Shown here: piece after piece, positions 1-5,182 of the stretch
How positions within the stretch are numbered: position 1 is the first letter of the stretch
Layout of the letters: every line of letters starts with the position of its first letter
DNA from: Candidatus Avoscillospira stercoripullorum
GTDB lineage: Bacteria > Bacillota > Clostridia > Oscillospirales > Oscillospiraceae
Length of the DNA stretch: 12,342 nucleotides
Direction: 5' to 3'
NCBI GenBank assembly: GCA_018712905.1
Contig: DVGD01000295.1
Coordinates: forward strand, 1 to 12,342
The notes under the pieces: model-generated
What the model saw: only the letters and a program-made list of their open reading frames with translations
The model's database searches: none
What the model was told of the DNA's origin: nothing
Position numbers and translations under genes: made by a program

Positions 1-78
1 TTGAGGAGGCCTCCTCCATCGCTGGCCGACTTCACGCATGCCAGAGCTGCAAGATAATTTGAGCATAACTCTTGACAC

Positions 79-109
79 TGCCGTCACTTATCAAATGGCT
101 GTGATGGCA
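79..109. other. Stem-loop in the gene-free left edge
   Basis: Positions 79-87 pair with 101-109 to make a nine-base stem with one G-U wobble and a 13-base loop. No T-run follows on either strand, so it is not a convincing intrinsic terminator. The surrounding 1-130 region shows no gene I can support. A short plus-strand reading frame open from the left edge ends with TGA at 60-62, but twenty codons are too few to judge. The hairpin may belong to the 3' region of a gene lying to the left of the window. Confidence 0.25.
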
Positions 110-130
110 AATTGGTTTCAGAGCGCACAA

Positions 131-162
131 AAAAATCCGCTGACAACTGTCAGCGGATTTTT
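131..162 (-). terminator. Intrinsic terminator downstream of tRNA-Val
   Basis: The perfect inverted repeat CCGCTGAC (137-144) / GTCAGCGG (149-156) has a four-base AACT loop and is flanked by A-rich and T-rich arms. Read on the minus strand it is followed by a run of seven T, as expected for a rho-independent terminator just after the tRNA 3' end. The plus strand also has a short T-run, so it may work in both directions and stop a transcript coming from the left. Confidence 0.85.
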
Positions 163-163
163 A

Positions 164-240
164 TGGTGGAGACTACTGGACTCGAACCAGTGACCTCATG
201 CGTGTGAAGCATGCGCTCTAACCAGCTGAGCTAAGCCTCC
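164..240 (-). tRNA. tRNA-Val, anticodon CAC
   Basis: The reverse strand folds into a complete 77-base cloverleaf with an encoded CCA end (164-166) and A as discriminator. The acceptor arm GGAGGCT pairs with AGTCTCC with one G-U pair. The D arm is GCTC/GAGC. The anticodon stem CATGC/GCATG encloses the seven-base loop TTCACAC, so the anticodon is CAC and reads GTG valine codons. The T arm ACTGG/CCAGT carries the loop TTCGAGT. It stands alone, with its own promoter about 16 bases upstream and a strong terminator immediately downstream. The CAC anticodon reads only the G-ending valine codon, which suits a genome with G/C-biased third positions. Confidence 0.95.
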
Positions 241-255
241 GTAACTTGCTTCGTT

Positions 256-284
256 ATTATACACGATGGCTTCTAAAAAAGCAA
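256..284 (-). promoter_or_regulatory. Sigma-A-type promoter for tRNA-Val
   Basis: On the minus strand TTGCTT (279-284) lies exactly 17 bases before TATAAT (256-261). Transcription would start near 249, about nine bases before the mature tRNA 5' end. It sits between the thioesterase stop codon and the tRNA. I see no clear terminator between them, so read-through from the fabF operon into the tRNA is also possible. Confidence 0.75.
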
Positions 285-302
285 GTCATTTTTTCGGATT
301 TT

Positions 303-725
303 TTAATTTTTTTCTACCAGCTCTTTGAGGCGAGCAAAGAGCGCAGGATCCCGGCGCTTGACGATTACCGGGTGGCGCTTCTCGTCGAGGAAGCAGTGGC
401 TGGAGATACCGTCAGCGGAGAGAACGCCGCTGTCGTGGAAGCGCACCTCATAGCGGTAATCCATGCGCACGCCATTGAAGGAGGTGAGGTAGGCGTAGAT
501 GTCCATGAGATCGTCGTACTTGGCGGACACATGATAGCGGCAGCTTACGTCCACCACCGGCACAATGAGGCCGGATTTTTCCATCTCCCGGTAGTTGAGC
601 CCCACCTGGTCGAGAAAGTCCAGCCGGGCTTCTTCAAACCAGCGGATGTAGTTGGAGTGATGGACAATGGCCATTTGATCGGTCTCATAGTAATTGACGC
701 GGCGGGAATAGGGACGGTATTCCAT
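303..725 (-). CDS. Acyl-CoA/acyl-ACP thioesterase, YbgC/4-HBT hotdog family
   Basis: This 140-residue protein has the single hotdog-fold layout of the 4-hydroxybenzoyl-CoA thioesterase/YbgC family, which hydrolyses acyl thioesters in the cytoplasm. The diagnostic N-terminal stretch at residues 12-34 reads Y-Y-E-T-D-Q-M, then H-H-S-N-Y and W-F-E-E-A-R. D16 matches the family's catalytic aspartate. Length is typical. The start at 725 is chosen because a perfect AAGGAGG sits eight bases upstream. A longer in-frame ATG at 746 has no such site and overlaps the fabF stop codon. The gene follows fabF with only 13 bases between stop and start, so the two form an operon, and the thioesterase probably acts on an acyl chain made or handled by the synthase. 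The substrate cannot be told from sequence. The exact enzyme name is uncertain but the family is clear. Confidence 0.9.
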   Translation of the reverse strand: MEYRPYSRRVNYYETDQMAIVHHSNYIRWFEEARLDFLDQVGLNYREMEKSGLIVPVVDVSCRYHVSAKYDDLMDIYAYLTSFNGVRMDYRYEVRFHDSGVLSADGISSHCFLDEKRHPVIVKRRDPALFARLKELVEKN

Positions 726-733
726 GGCGGCAG

Positions 734-740
734 CCTCCTT
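734..740 (-). promoter_or_regulatory. Ribosome binding site deciding the thioesterase start
   Basis: AAGGAGG on the minus strand lies eight bases before the ATG at 725 and overlaps the end of fabF. It selects the shorter start over the upstream in-frame ATG at 746. Confidence 0.85.
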
Positions 741-1962
741 ATTCATAGCGCCCTACAATGACGCTGGAATTTTGACCTCCGAAGCCGAAGGCGTTGGACA
801 TGGCATAGCGAATTTCCGCTTGACGCGCCTGGTTGGGGATGAAGTCCAGGTCACAAGCGGGATCGGCAACTTCATAATGGAGCGTGGGGGGCAGGATGCC
901 GGTCTCCACGGCCTTCACACAGGCGATCACTTCTGTGATGCCGCCGGCGCCCATCATGTGGCCGGTGGCGCCCTTGGTGGAGCTCACAGGCGGCGGGCAG
1001 GGGAAGACCTTTTTCACGGCAGCGGCTTCAATGGAATCACCCATGGGAGTGGAGGTGCCGTGGGCGTTGATATAGCCAATGTCGGCGGGGGAGAGGCCGG
1101 CGTGGTGGAGGGCGTCCTCCATGCAGGCCACGGCGCCGATGCCGTCGGGATGGGGCGCGGTGACGTGGTGGCCGTCGGTGTTGTTGGCGGTGCCGCAGAT
1201 CACGCCGATGAAGTTTGCACCCCGCGCCTTGGCGTGGGCTTCCGTCTCCAGCAGCAGCGCGCCGCCGCCTTCGCCCATGACGAAGCCGTCGCGGTTTAAG
1301 TCAAAGGGACGGCATGCCGTTACAGGGTCGTCATTGCGGGAGAGGGCGCGGGCGGAAGCCAGACCAGCCAGCACAACGGGGCAGATGGAGGCCTCGGCGC
1401 CTACGGCAAGCATGGCGTCGGCTTCGCCGGATTTTAGGAGCATGCAGGCAAGACCGATGGCATCGCCGCCAGAGGAACAGGCCGTCTGCACCGTAAAGCT
1501 CGGTCCGCGGAAGCCGAAGTGAATGGCCACCTGCGCCGCAGCGATGTTGCCCAGCGCCTTGGGCACAAACCGAGGAGAGACCCGGAGCTTTCCGGCCTCA
1601 TCTACCTCATGCTGCGTTTCGGCAATGTGGCTCACGCCGGCCAGCGCGGTACCCAGCACAATGCCCACCCGCCGGGGCTCCAGGGAAGGATCCAGGCCAC
1701 CCTGGGTCAATGCCTCCTGCGCCGCGGCATAGCCGTACTGCATAAAGGGGACTGTCTCCCGCAGAAGGGGCTTGGGAAGCAGCGCCGCCGGGTCAAAATC
1801 TTTGATCTCTGCGGCTACCTTGACCGGCAGTGCGGTCGTGTCGCACTGCCGTATGGGGGCAATGCCGCAGTGACCGGCGATCAAATTGTTCCAATACGTT
1901 TCCACACCGGTGCCGATGGGCGTTACGGCGCCCGTGCCGGTAATCACAATGGTCTTATCCAT
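739..1962 (-). CDS. fabF: 3-oxoacyl-[acyl-carrier-protein] synthase II
   Basis: This 407-residue thiolase-fold condensing enzyme would extend acyl-ACP with malonyl-ACP in type II fatty acid synthesis. The Cys-His-His triad is intact: C162 in TACSSGG, H301 in NAHGTSTPMGD and H335 in KGATGHMMGAGG, with the conserved lysine K330. The C-terminal FGFGGQN (392-398) corresponds to the FabF gate loop, which is usually GFGGTN or GFGGHN. The start at 1962 begins the family-typical MDKTIVITGTGAVTPIG. Its ribosome site is weak (GAGAAAG or CGGAAAA), but the mapped promoter would start RNA near 2028 and so excludes the longer reading frame. It is followed by a thioesterase in the same operon and is divergent from malic enzyme. 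No other fab genes (acpP, fabD, fabG, fabH) lie in view, so this is a detached fabF copy. A role in a specialised ketoacyl product cannot be excluded. Confidence 0.93.
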   Translation of the reverse strand: MDKTIVITGTGAVTPIGTGVETYWNNLIAGHCGIAPIRQCDTTALPVKVAAEIKDFDPAALLPKPLLRETVPFMQYGYAAAQEALTQGGLDPSLEPRRVGIVLGTALAGVSHIAETQHEVDEAGKLRVSPRFVPKALGNIAAAQVAIHFGFRGPSFTVQTACSSGGDAIGLACMLLKSGEADAMLAVGAEASICPVVLAGLASARALSRNDDPVTACRPFDLNRDGFVMGEGGGALLLETEAHAKARGANFIGVICGTANNTDGHHVTAPHPDGIGAVACMEDALHHAGLSPADIGYINAHGTSTPMGDSIEAAAVKKVFPCPPPVSSTKGATGHMMGAGGITEVIACVKAVETGILPPTLHYEVADPACDLDFIPNQARQAEIRYAMSNAFGFGGQNSSVIVGRYE

Positions 1963-2034
1963 ATTTTCCGACTTTCTCGAACAGTCTGCCATGGGATCGG
2001 CCGCTGTTCGTACCAAAATTTCACACACAAAGCT

Positions 2035-2063
2035 ATTTTACTGATTTTTCCCCCTCAAGTCAA
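2035..2063 (-). promoter_or_regulatory. Sigma-A-type promoter for the fabF-thioesterase operon
   Basis: On the minus strand TTGACT (2058-2063) is followed after exactly 17 bases by TAAAAT (2035-2040). The predicted transcription start is near 2028, giving a leader of about 66 bases to the fabF ATG. The spacer contains a GGGGG run. Confidence 0.75.
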
Positions 2064-2107
2064 TCCCTGGCCAAAAAGAACTGCATGAAATACCTCAAAT
2101 TCCTGTG

Positions 2108-2125
2108 CATATTTCGGAAAATATG
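2108..2125. promoter_or_regulatory. Inverted repeat, possible operator at the malic enzyme promoter
   Basis: CATATTT (2108-2114) and AAATATG (2119-2125) are perfect 7-bp inverted arms around a four-base CGGA centre. The repeat ends one base before the -35 box of the malic enzyme promoter and lies about 45 bases upstream of the fabF -35 box. Such a placement would suit a dimeric regulator of one or both promoters. No matching regulator is identified. Confidence 0.4.
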
Positions 2126-2126
2126 T

Positions 2127-2155
2127 TTTACAAAGTGAAAAAAGCATGCTAAAAT
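2127..2155 (+). promoter_or_regulatory. Sigma-A-type promoter for malic enzyme
   Basis: TTTACA (2127-2132), a spacer of exactly 17 bases, then TAAAAT (2150-2155). The predicted start is near 2162, giving a leader of about 100 bases before the ATG at 2261. I see no known riboswitch in that leader. There is a small TGGG/CCCA hairpin around 2211-2224. Confidence 0.75.
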
Positions 2156-2260
2156 AAATGAGAATGGCCATAAACAAAACTGGATTGACCCGTGGTGTGG
2201 CGGCTCGTCACTGGGCTGCATCCCATGGCGTCACAATTCACGAGAAAAGAGGTAAACAAT

Positions 2261-3433
2261 ATGGACTACGCAAAGGAATCCCTTCGCCTGCATGGAGAAT
2301 GGAAGGGGAAAATTGAAGTTGTAGCCACCGTTCCGGTGGAGACCAAGGATGATCTCTCTCTGGCCTATACGCCCGGCGTTGCACAGCCCTGCCTGGAGAT
2401 TCAAAAGGATGTGGAAAAATCCTATGAACTCACTCGCCGGCACAATCTCTGCGCTGTGATTACCGACGGTTCTGCCGTCCTGGGACTGGGCGATATTGGA
2501 CCGGAAGCCGGCATGCCCGTCATGGAAGGCAAGTGTGTTCTGTTTAAGGCATTCGGCAATGTGGACGCATTCCCGCTTTGCGTGAAGAGCAAGGACGTGG
2601 ACACCTTTGTGGAGACGGTGTATCAGATTTCCGGCTCCTTTGGCGGCATCAACCTGGAGGATATTGCGGCGCCTCGCTGCTTTGAGATTGAGCGCAAGCT
2701 CAAGGAAAAGTGCGACATTCCCATCTTCCACGATGACCAGCATGGCACTGCCGTCATCACCCTGGCTGGTCTTCTCAACGCGCTCAAGGTCGTGGGCAAG
2801 AAGAAGGAGGACGTGAAAGTCGTTACCTCCGGTGCCGGTGCCGCCGCCATTTCCATTGTCAAGCTGCTCCTCTCCGCTGGCTTCCGTCACATCATCATGT
2901 GCGACCGTAAGGGAGCGATTTATGCTGGCCGTGATGGACTCAACTGGATCAAGGAAGAGATGGCGCAGGTGACCAACCTGGAGAAGAAGTCCGGCACTTT
3001 GGCCGAGCAGCTGGTGGGTGCGGATGTGTTCATCGGTGTCTCTGCTCCGGGTACTGTGACCACGGAAATGGTCAAAACCATGAACCGGGATGCCATTATT
3101 TTCGCTTGCGCCAACCCCACGCCTGAGATTTTCCCGGATGATGCCCGTGCCGGCGGCGCGGCGGTCATTGCCACGGGACGCAGCGATTTCCCCAACCAGA
3201 TCAATAATGTATTGGCCTTCCCCGGCATCTTCCGCGGCACCTTCGATGTCCGCGCGCGGGATATCAACGAGGAGATGAAAATGGCCGCAGCACATGCACT
3301 TGCCGATCTCATTACGCCTGAAGAGCTCTGCGCCGACTACATTATTCCCAAGGCGTTTGACAAGCGAGTGGGACCTGCGGTTGCGAAGGCTGTGGCTGAA
3401 GCAGCCCGCAACAGTGGCGTCGCCCGCCTGTAA
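2261..3433 (+). CDS. NAD(P)-dependent malic enzyme (malate to pyruvate, decarboxylating)
   Basis: This 390-residue protein matches the short bacterial malic enzymes, which oxidatively decarboxylate L-malate to pyruvate and CO2 in the cytoplasm. The N-terminal malic domain shows the catalytic tyrosine Y36 in LAYTPGVAQPC and lysine K91 in EGKCVLFKAFGNVDAFP. The metal ligands are E133 and D134 in NLEDIAAPRCFEIE and D159 in IFHDDQHGTA. The C-terminal Rossmann domain begins with the GAGAAA dinucleotide loop at residues 191-196, and CANPTPEI and the NNVLAFPGIFRG motif follow. There is no fused phosphotransacetylase domain. The start at 2261 follows AAAAGAGGT at suitable spacing; earlier in-frame starts at 2192 and 2225 lack one. 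It is a single-gene unit with its own promoter and a strong terminator. Cofactor preference cannot be decided, so I give no symbol. It could supply pyruvate and NAD(P)H, the latter useful to the divergent lipid genes, but that link is inference. Confidence 0.93.
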   Translation: MDYAKESLRLHGEWKGKIEVVATVPVETKDDLSLAYTPGVAQPCLEIQKDVEKSYELTRRHNLCAVITDGSAVLGLGDIGPEAGMPVMEGKCVLFKAFGNVDAFPLCVKSKDVDTFVETVYQISGSFGGINLEDIAAPRCFEIERKLKEKCDIPIFHDDQHGTAVITLAGLLNALKVVGKKKEDVKVVTSGAGAAAISIVKLLLSAGFRHIIMCDRKGAIYAGRDGLNWIKEEMAQVTNLEKKSGTLAEQLVGADVFIGVSAPGTVTTEMVKTMNRDAIIFACANPTPEIFPDDARAGGAAVIATGRSDFPNQINNVLAFPGIFRGTFDVRARDINEEMKMAAAHALADLITPEELCADYIIPKAFDKRVGPAVAKAVAEAARNSGVARL

Positions 3434-3463
3434 CCAAGCTAATTTGAATTAACATATGATAAT

Positions 3464-3503
3464 AAAAAAGCAGCAAAACATCGGAAGTTTTGCTGCTTTT
3501 TTT
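3464..3503 (+). terminator. Intrinsic terminator after malic enzyme
   Basis: The arms AAAAAAGCAGCAAAAC (3464-3479) and GTTTTGCTGCTTTTTT (3487-3502) are complementary around a seven-base loop and end in a run of T. The A-run on the other arm gives a T-run on the minus strand as well, so it should also stop transcription of the convergent abrB-like gene. Confidence 0.9.
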
Positions 3504-3517
3504 AATAAACAAACAAG

Positions 3518-3557
3518 AAACGCGCCTCGGACTTCTCGTACCGAACGGCGCGTTTTT
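3518..3557 (-). terminator. Intrinsic terminator after the AbrB-like gene, probably bidirectional
   Basis: AAACGCGCC (3518-3526) pairs with GGCGCGTTT (3547-3555). An inner TCGG/CCGA helix (3527-3530 with 3541-3544) extends the stem across a two-base bulge. On the minus strand the hairpin is followed by a U-rich TTTCTTGTTTG tail, and on the plus strand by five T. It lies 16 bases past the stop codon of the minus-strand regulator gene. Confidence 0.75.
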
Positions 3558-3573
3558 CACTTGCACATGGACA

Positions 3574-3816
3574 TTACTGACGCTTTAGCTCGCGCATGCA
3601 GGCGGCGCAAATGTTTTTCCCCTTGTAGGTTGTCACACCTTTTGTGTCGTTGCAGAACACACACGAGGGGGCATATTTTTTCAAAATAATTGAGCCACCG
3701 TCCACATAAATTTCTAATGCATCCTTTTCTCCGATGTCCAAGGTGCGACGCAACTCAATGGGCAAAACGATCCGACCCAATTCGTCCACTTTTCTTACGA
3801 TCCCTGTCGATTTCAA
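3574..3816 (-). CDS. AbrB-family transition-state regulator with C-terminal four-cysteine motif
   Basis: The first 48 residues form an AbrB-type swapped-hairpin DNA-binding domain. STGIVRKVDELGRIVLPIE followed by LRRTLDIGEKDALEIYVD is nearly identical to Bacillus AbrB. The AbrB C-terminal half is missing. In its place are C52-x2-C55 and C70-x2-C73, a pattern likely to bind zinc. The TTG start at 3816 gives 80 residues beginning (M)KSTGIVRKVDELG, the usual AbrB N-terminus. GGAAGGA lies 12 bases upstream, a little far. A GTG at 3825 would add three residues. The ATG at 3870 would give 98 residues but lies inside the promoter's -10 box, so it is probably not transcribed. AbrB proteins repress post-exponential and sporulation genes by binding A+T-rich DNA. 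The A+T-rich spacer upstream makes autoregulation and control of the divergent spmAB plausible, though this is inference. Confidence 0.85.
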   Translation of the reverse strand: MKSTGIVRKVDELGRIVLPIELRRTLDIGEKDALEIYVDGGSIILKKYAPSCVFCNDTKGVTTYKGKNICAACMRELKRQ

Positions 3817-3868
3817 AATTGACACACATCCTTCCGGCGCAACGAACTGCCAAATATCGATCAAACAC

Positions 3869-3898
3869 ATTATAACAGGAAGGGAGATAAAACGTCTA
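3869..3898 (-). promoter_or_regulatory. Promoter of the AbrB-like gene
   Basis: On the minus strand TAGACG (3893-3898), an 18-base spacer, then a perfect TATAAT (3869-3874). The predicted start is near 3861. The -10 hexamer overlaps the first in-frame ATG at 3870, which argues that translation begins at the downstream TTG. Confidence 0.6.
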
Positions 3899-3901
3899 TA
3901 G

Positions 3902-3931
3902 CGTTATTGTACTATATTTTCTCGATACAGT
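3902..3931 (+). promoter_or_regulatory. Candidate sigma-E-type promoter for spmAB
   Basis: GATACAGT (3924-3931) resembles the mother-cell sigma-E -10 element CATACAnT, and a TTATT-ending element (3902-3908) lies 15 bases upstream, resembling KMATATT. The predicted start is near 3938, about 77 bases before the spmA ATG. In Bacillus subtilis spmAB is sigma-E-dependent, which is why I favour this reading. The match is imperfect. Confidence 0.35.
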
Positions 3932-4014
3932 ATGGAAAACTTAGAAAATATTTATAAATTATATCCGAAATTAAGAAATATTAGACATATGCTACAAAAA
4001 GGAGCGTATGAAAT

Positions 4015-4581
4015 ATGGCACCATTCTATTTGGGGTTTGTGCTCTTTTCCATCGCCTGTGGCGTGCTGCTTGGGCATACAGGGCAGCTTACAGCAGCCCT
4101 GATCCGGGGCGCGGGACGGGGGGTGGAACTGGTCATCACATTGGCCGGCTCAGTGTCCTTGTGGTGTGGACTATCTAAGCTGTTGGAGGCCACAGGCTGG
4201 TCTGAAAAGTTGGCAGATTGGCTCTCGCCGCTCCTTGGGCGCCTGTTTCCGGAGGGATGGCGCGACAGTAAAACAAGGGCGGCAATCAGCGGAAATTTTT
4301 CCGCAAATTTGCTTGGACTTGGCAATGCGGCCACGCCGCTGGGGGTGCAGGCAGCTGTGCGCCTTTCCGGGGGCGCGGAGCGCGCAAGCGATGAACTTTG
4401 CCGCCTGGTGGTACTCAATACAGCGTCGGTGCAGCTGATTCCGGCCACCGTGGCGGGACTTCGAGCGGGACTAGGCTGCGCCACGCCGCTGGACATCCTG
4501 CCGGCGGTCTGGGTGAGCTCTGCCGTATCTGTTGTGGCCGGCCTGACGGCGGCGAAGGTGCTTTCGAGATGGGTGCGCTGA
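4015..4581 (+). CDS. spmA: Spore maturation protein A
   Basis: This 188-residue integral membrane protein is close to the usual SpmA length. The signature SGNFSANLLGLGNAATPLG occupies residues 92-110. Hydrophobic segments lie around residues 3-20, 37-55, 125-145 and 163-182. SpmA carries the gate/nucleoside-recognition domain and acts with SpmB. In Bacillus the pair is needed for spore core dehydration and heat resistance, though the molecular activity is unresolved. The ATG at 4015 follows AAAAAGGAG at about ten bases. An ATG at 4008 is in another frame and runs into a stop. The gene overlaps spmB by 13 bases, so translation is coupled. No dacB lies upstream, unlike in Bacillus subtilis, where dacB precedes spmAB. 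Confidence 0.93.
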   Translation: MAPFYLGFVLFSIACGVLLGHTGQLTAALIRGAGRGVELVITLAGSVSLWCGLSKLLEATGWSEKLADWLSPLLGRLFPEGWRDSKTRAAISGNFSANLLGLGNAATPLGVQAAVRLSGGAERASDELCRLVVLNTASVQLIPATVAGLRAGLGCATPLDILPAVWVSSAVSVVAGLTAAKVLSRWVR

Positions 4582-5087
4582 CGGACGTGCTGGTGCCGGG
4601 GCTGCTGGCCGCGCTGTGCTGCGCCGCCATGGCGGGAAAGCGGGATGCCTATGCCTTGCTGCTGGATGGTGCTGCGGAGGGGCTGTCTGTGCTAAAATCC
4701 ATCTTTCCGGCGCTGGTTGTCCTGCTGGCCGCCGTGGAGCTATTGCAGGAGAGCGGCGCCATGGACGTGCTGTCTCAGTTTTTGACGCCGCTTTGCAGCG
4801 TGACGGGGATTCCGCCGGAGGTGGTGCCGCTGCTGGTGATCCGCCCCGTTTCGGGAAGCGCGGCTCTGGCGGTGGGAGGCAGCCTAATGGCAACCTATGG
4901 CGTGGACTCTGTGGTGGGACGGACGGCGGCCATCATGCTGGGCAGCACAGAAACCACGTTCTATGCCATCAGCGTCTACTTTGGCGCCGCAGGCGTCCGG
5001 CGCACCCGCTATGCCATTCCCGCAGCGTTGGTGGCCGATTGTACCGGATTTTTTATGGCTGCTTGGACGGCGCGGGCGTTCTTTTAG
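4569..5087 (+). CDS. spmB: Spore maturation protein B
   Basis: This 172-residue integral membrane protein is the partner of SpmA and shares its gate-domain fold. Family motifs include LLDGAAEGLSVLKSIFPALV (residues 31-50), RPVSGSAAL (92-100) and GSTETTFYA (125-133). Transmembrane segments fall near residues 6-22, 40-58, 83-106 and 150-170. The ATG at 4569 lies 13 bases before the end of spmA and has GAAGGTG about eight bases upstream, which fits translational coupling. I see no hairpin terminator after the stop. The argS promoter begins three bases later, so some read-through into argS during sporulation is likely. Confidence 0.93.
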   Translation: MGALTDVLVPGLLAALCCAAMAGKRDAYALLLDGAAEGLSVLKSIFPALVVLLAAVELLQESGAMDVLSQFLTPLCSVTGIPPEVVPLLVIRPVSGSAALAVGGSLMATYGVDSVVGRTAAIMLGSTETTFYAISVYFGAAGVRRTRYAIPAALVADCTGFFMAAWTARAFF

Positions 5088-5089
5088 TC

Positions 5090-5118
5090 TGTACATTCTC
5101 TTTTTCCTCTGATATAAT
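5090..5118 (+). promoter_or_regulatory. Sigma-A-type promoter for argS
   Basis: TGTACA (5090-5095), exactly 17 bases, then a perfect TATAAT (5113-5118). The predicted start is near 5125, giving a leader of about 58 bases. That leader has no visible T-box, although T-box control of aminoacyl-tRNA synthetase genes is common in Firmicutes. Confidence 0.7.
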
Positions 5119-5182
5119 AGGGCGGAAAGCTGTGCTGGAAATGCCCGGCAACATAAGATCATAGCGGAAAAGGATGTTCTAA

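Noticed and set aside
3..62. Plus-strand reading frame open from the left edge, ending in TGA, that could be the tail of a gene
   Set aside because: Only 19 codons are visible, with no recognisable motif, and chance open frames of this length are common.
1..68. Minus-strand frame from an ATG at 68 that runs off the left edge
   Set aside because: No ribosome site precedes it, it is very short, and the repeated GGAGGCCTCC palindrome makes the composition unreliable.
2162..2260. Possible riboswitch in the 100-base malic enzyme leader
   Set aside because: Only a small TGGG/CCCA hairpin and a repeated GTCAC are visible, and none of the known aptamer cores is recognisable.
2231..3295. Long open frame on the minus strand opposite malic enzyme, and similar long frames opposite argS and the PucR-like gene
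   Set aside because: They mirror strongly supported genes on the other strand, have no family resemblance or ribosome sites, and arise from the G/C-biased third codon positions.
3986..3993. CATATGCT as a second sigma-E-like -10 element for spmA
   Set aside because: Transcription would start at the ribosome binding site, and the matching -35 element is poor. GATACAGT at 3924 is better placed.
5119..5182. T-box leader before argS
   Set aside because: The leader is only about 58 bases, too short for a T-box, with no T-box sequence or terminator/antiterminator pair.
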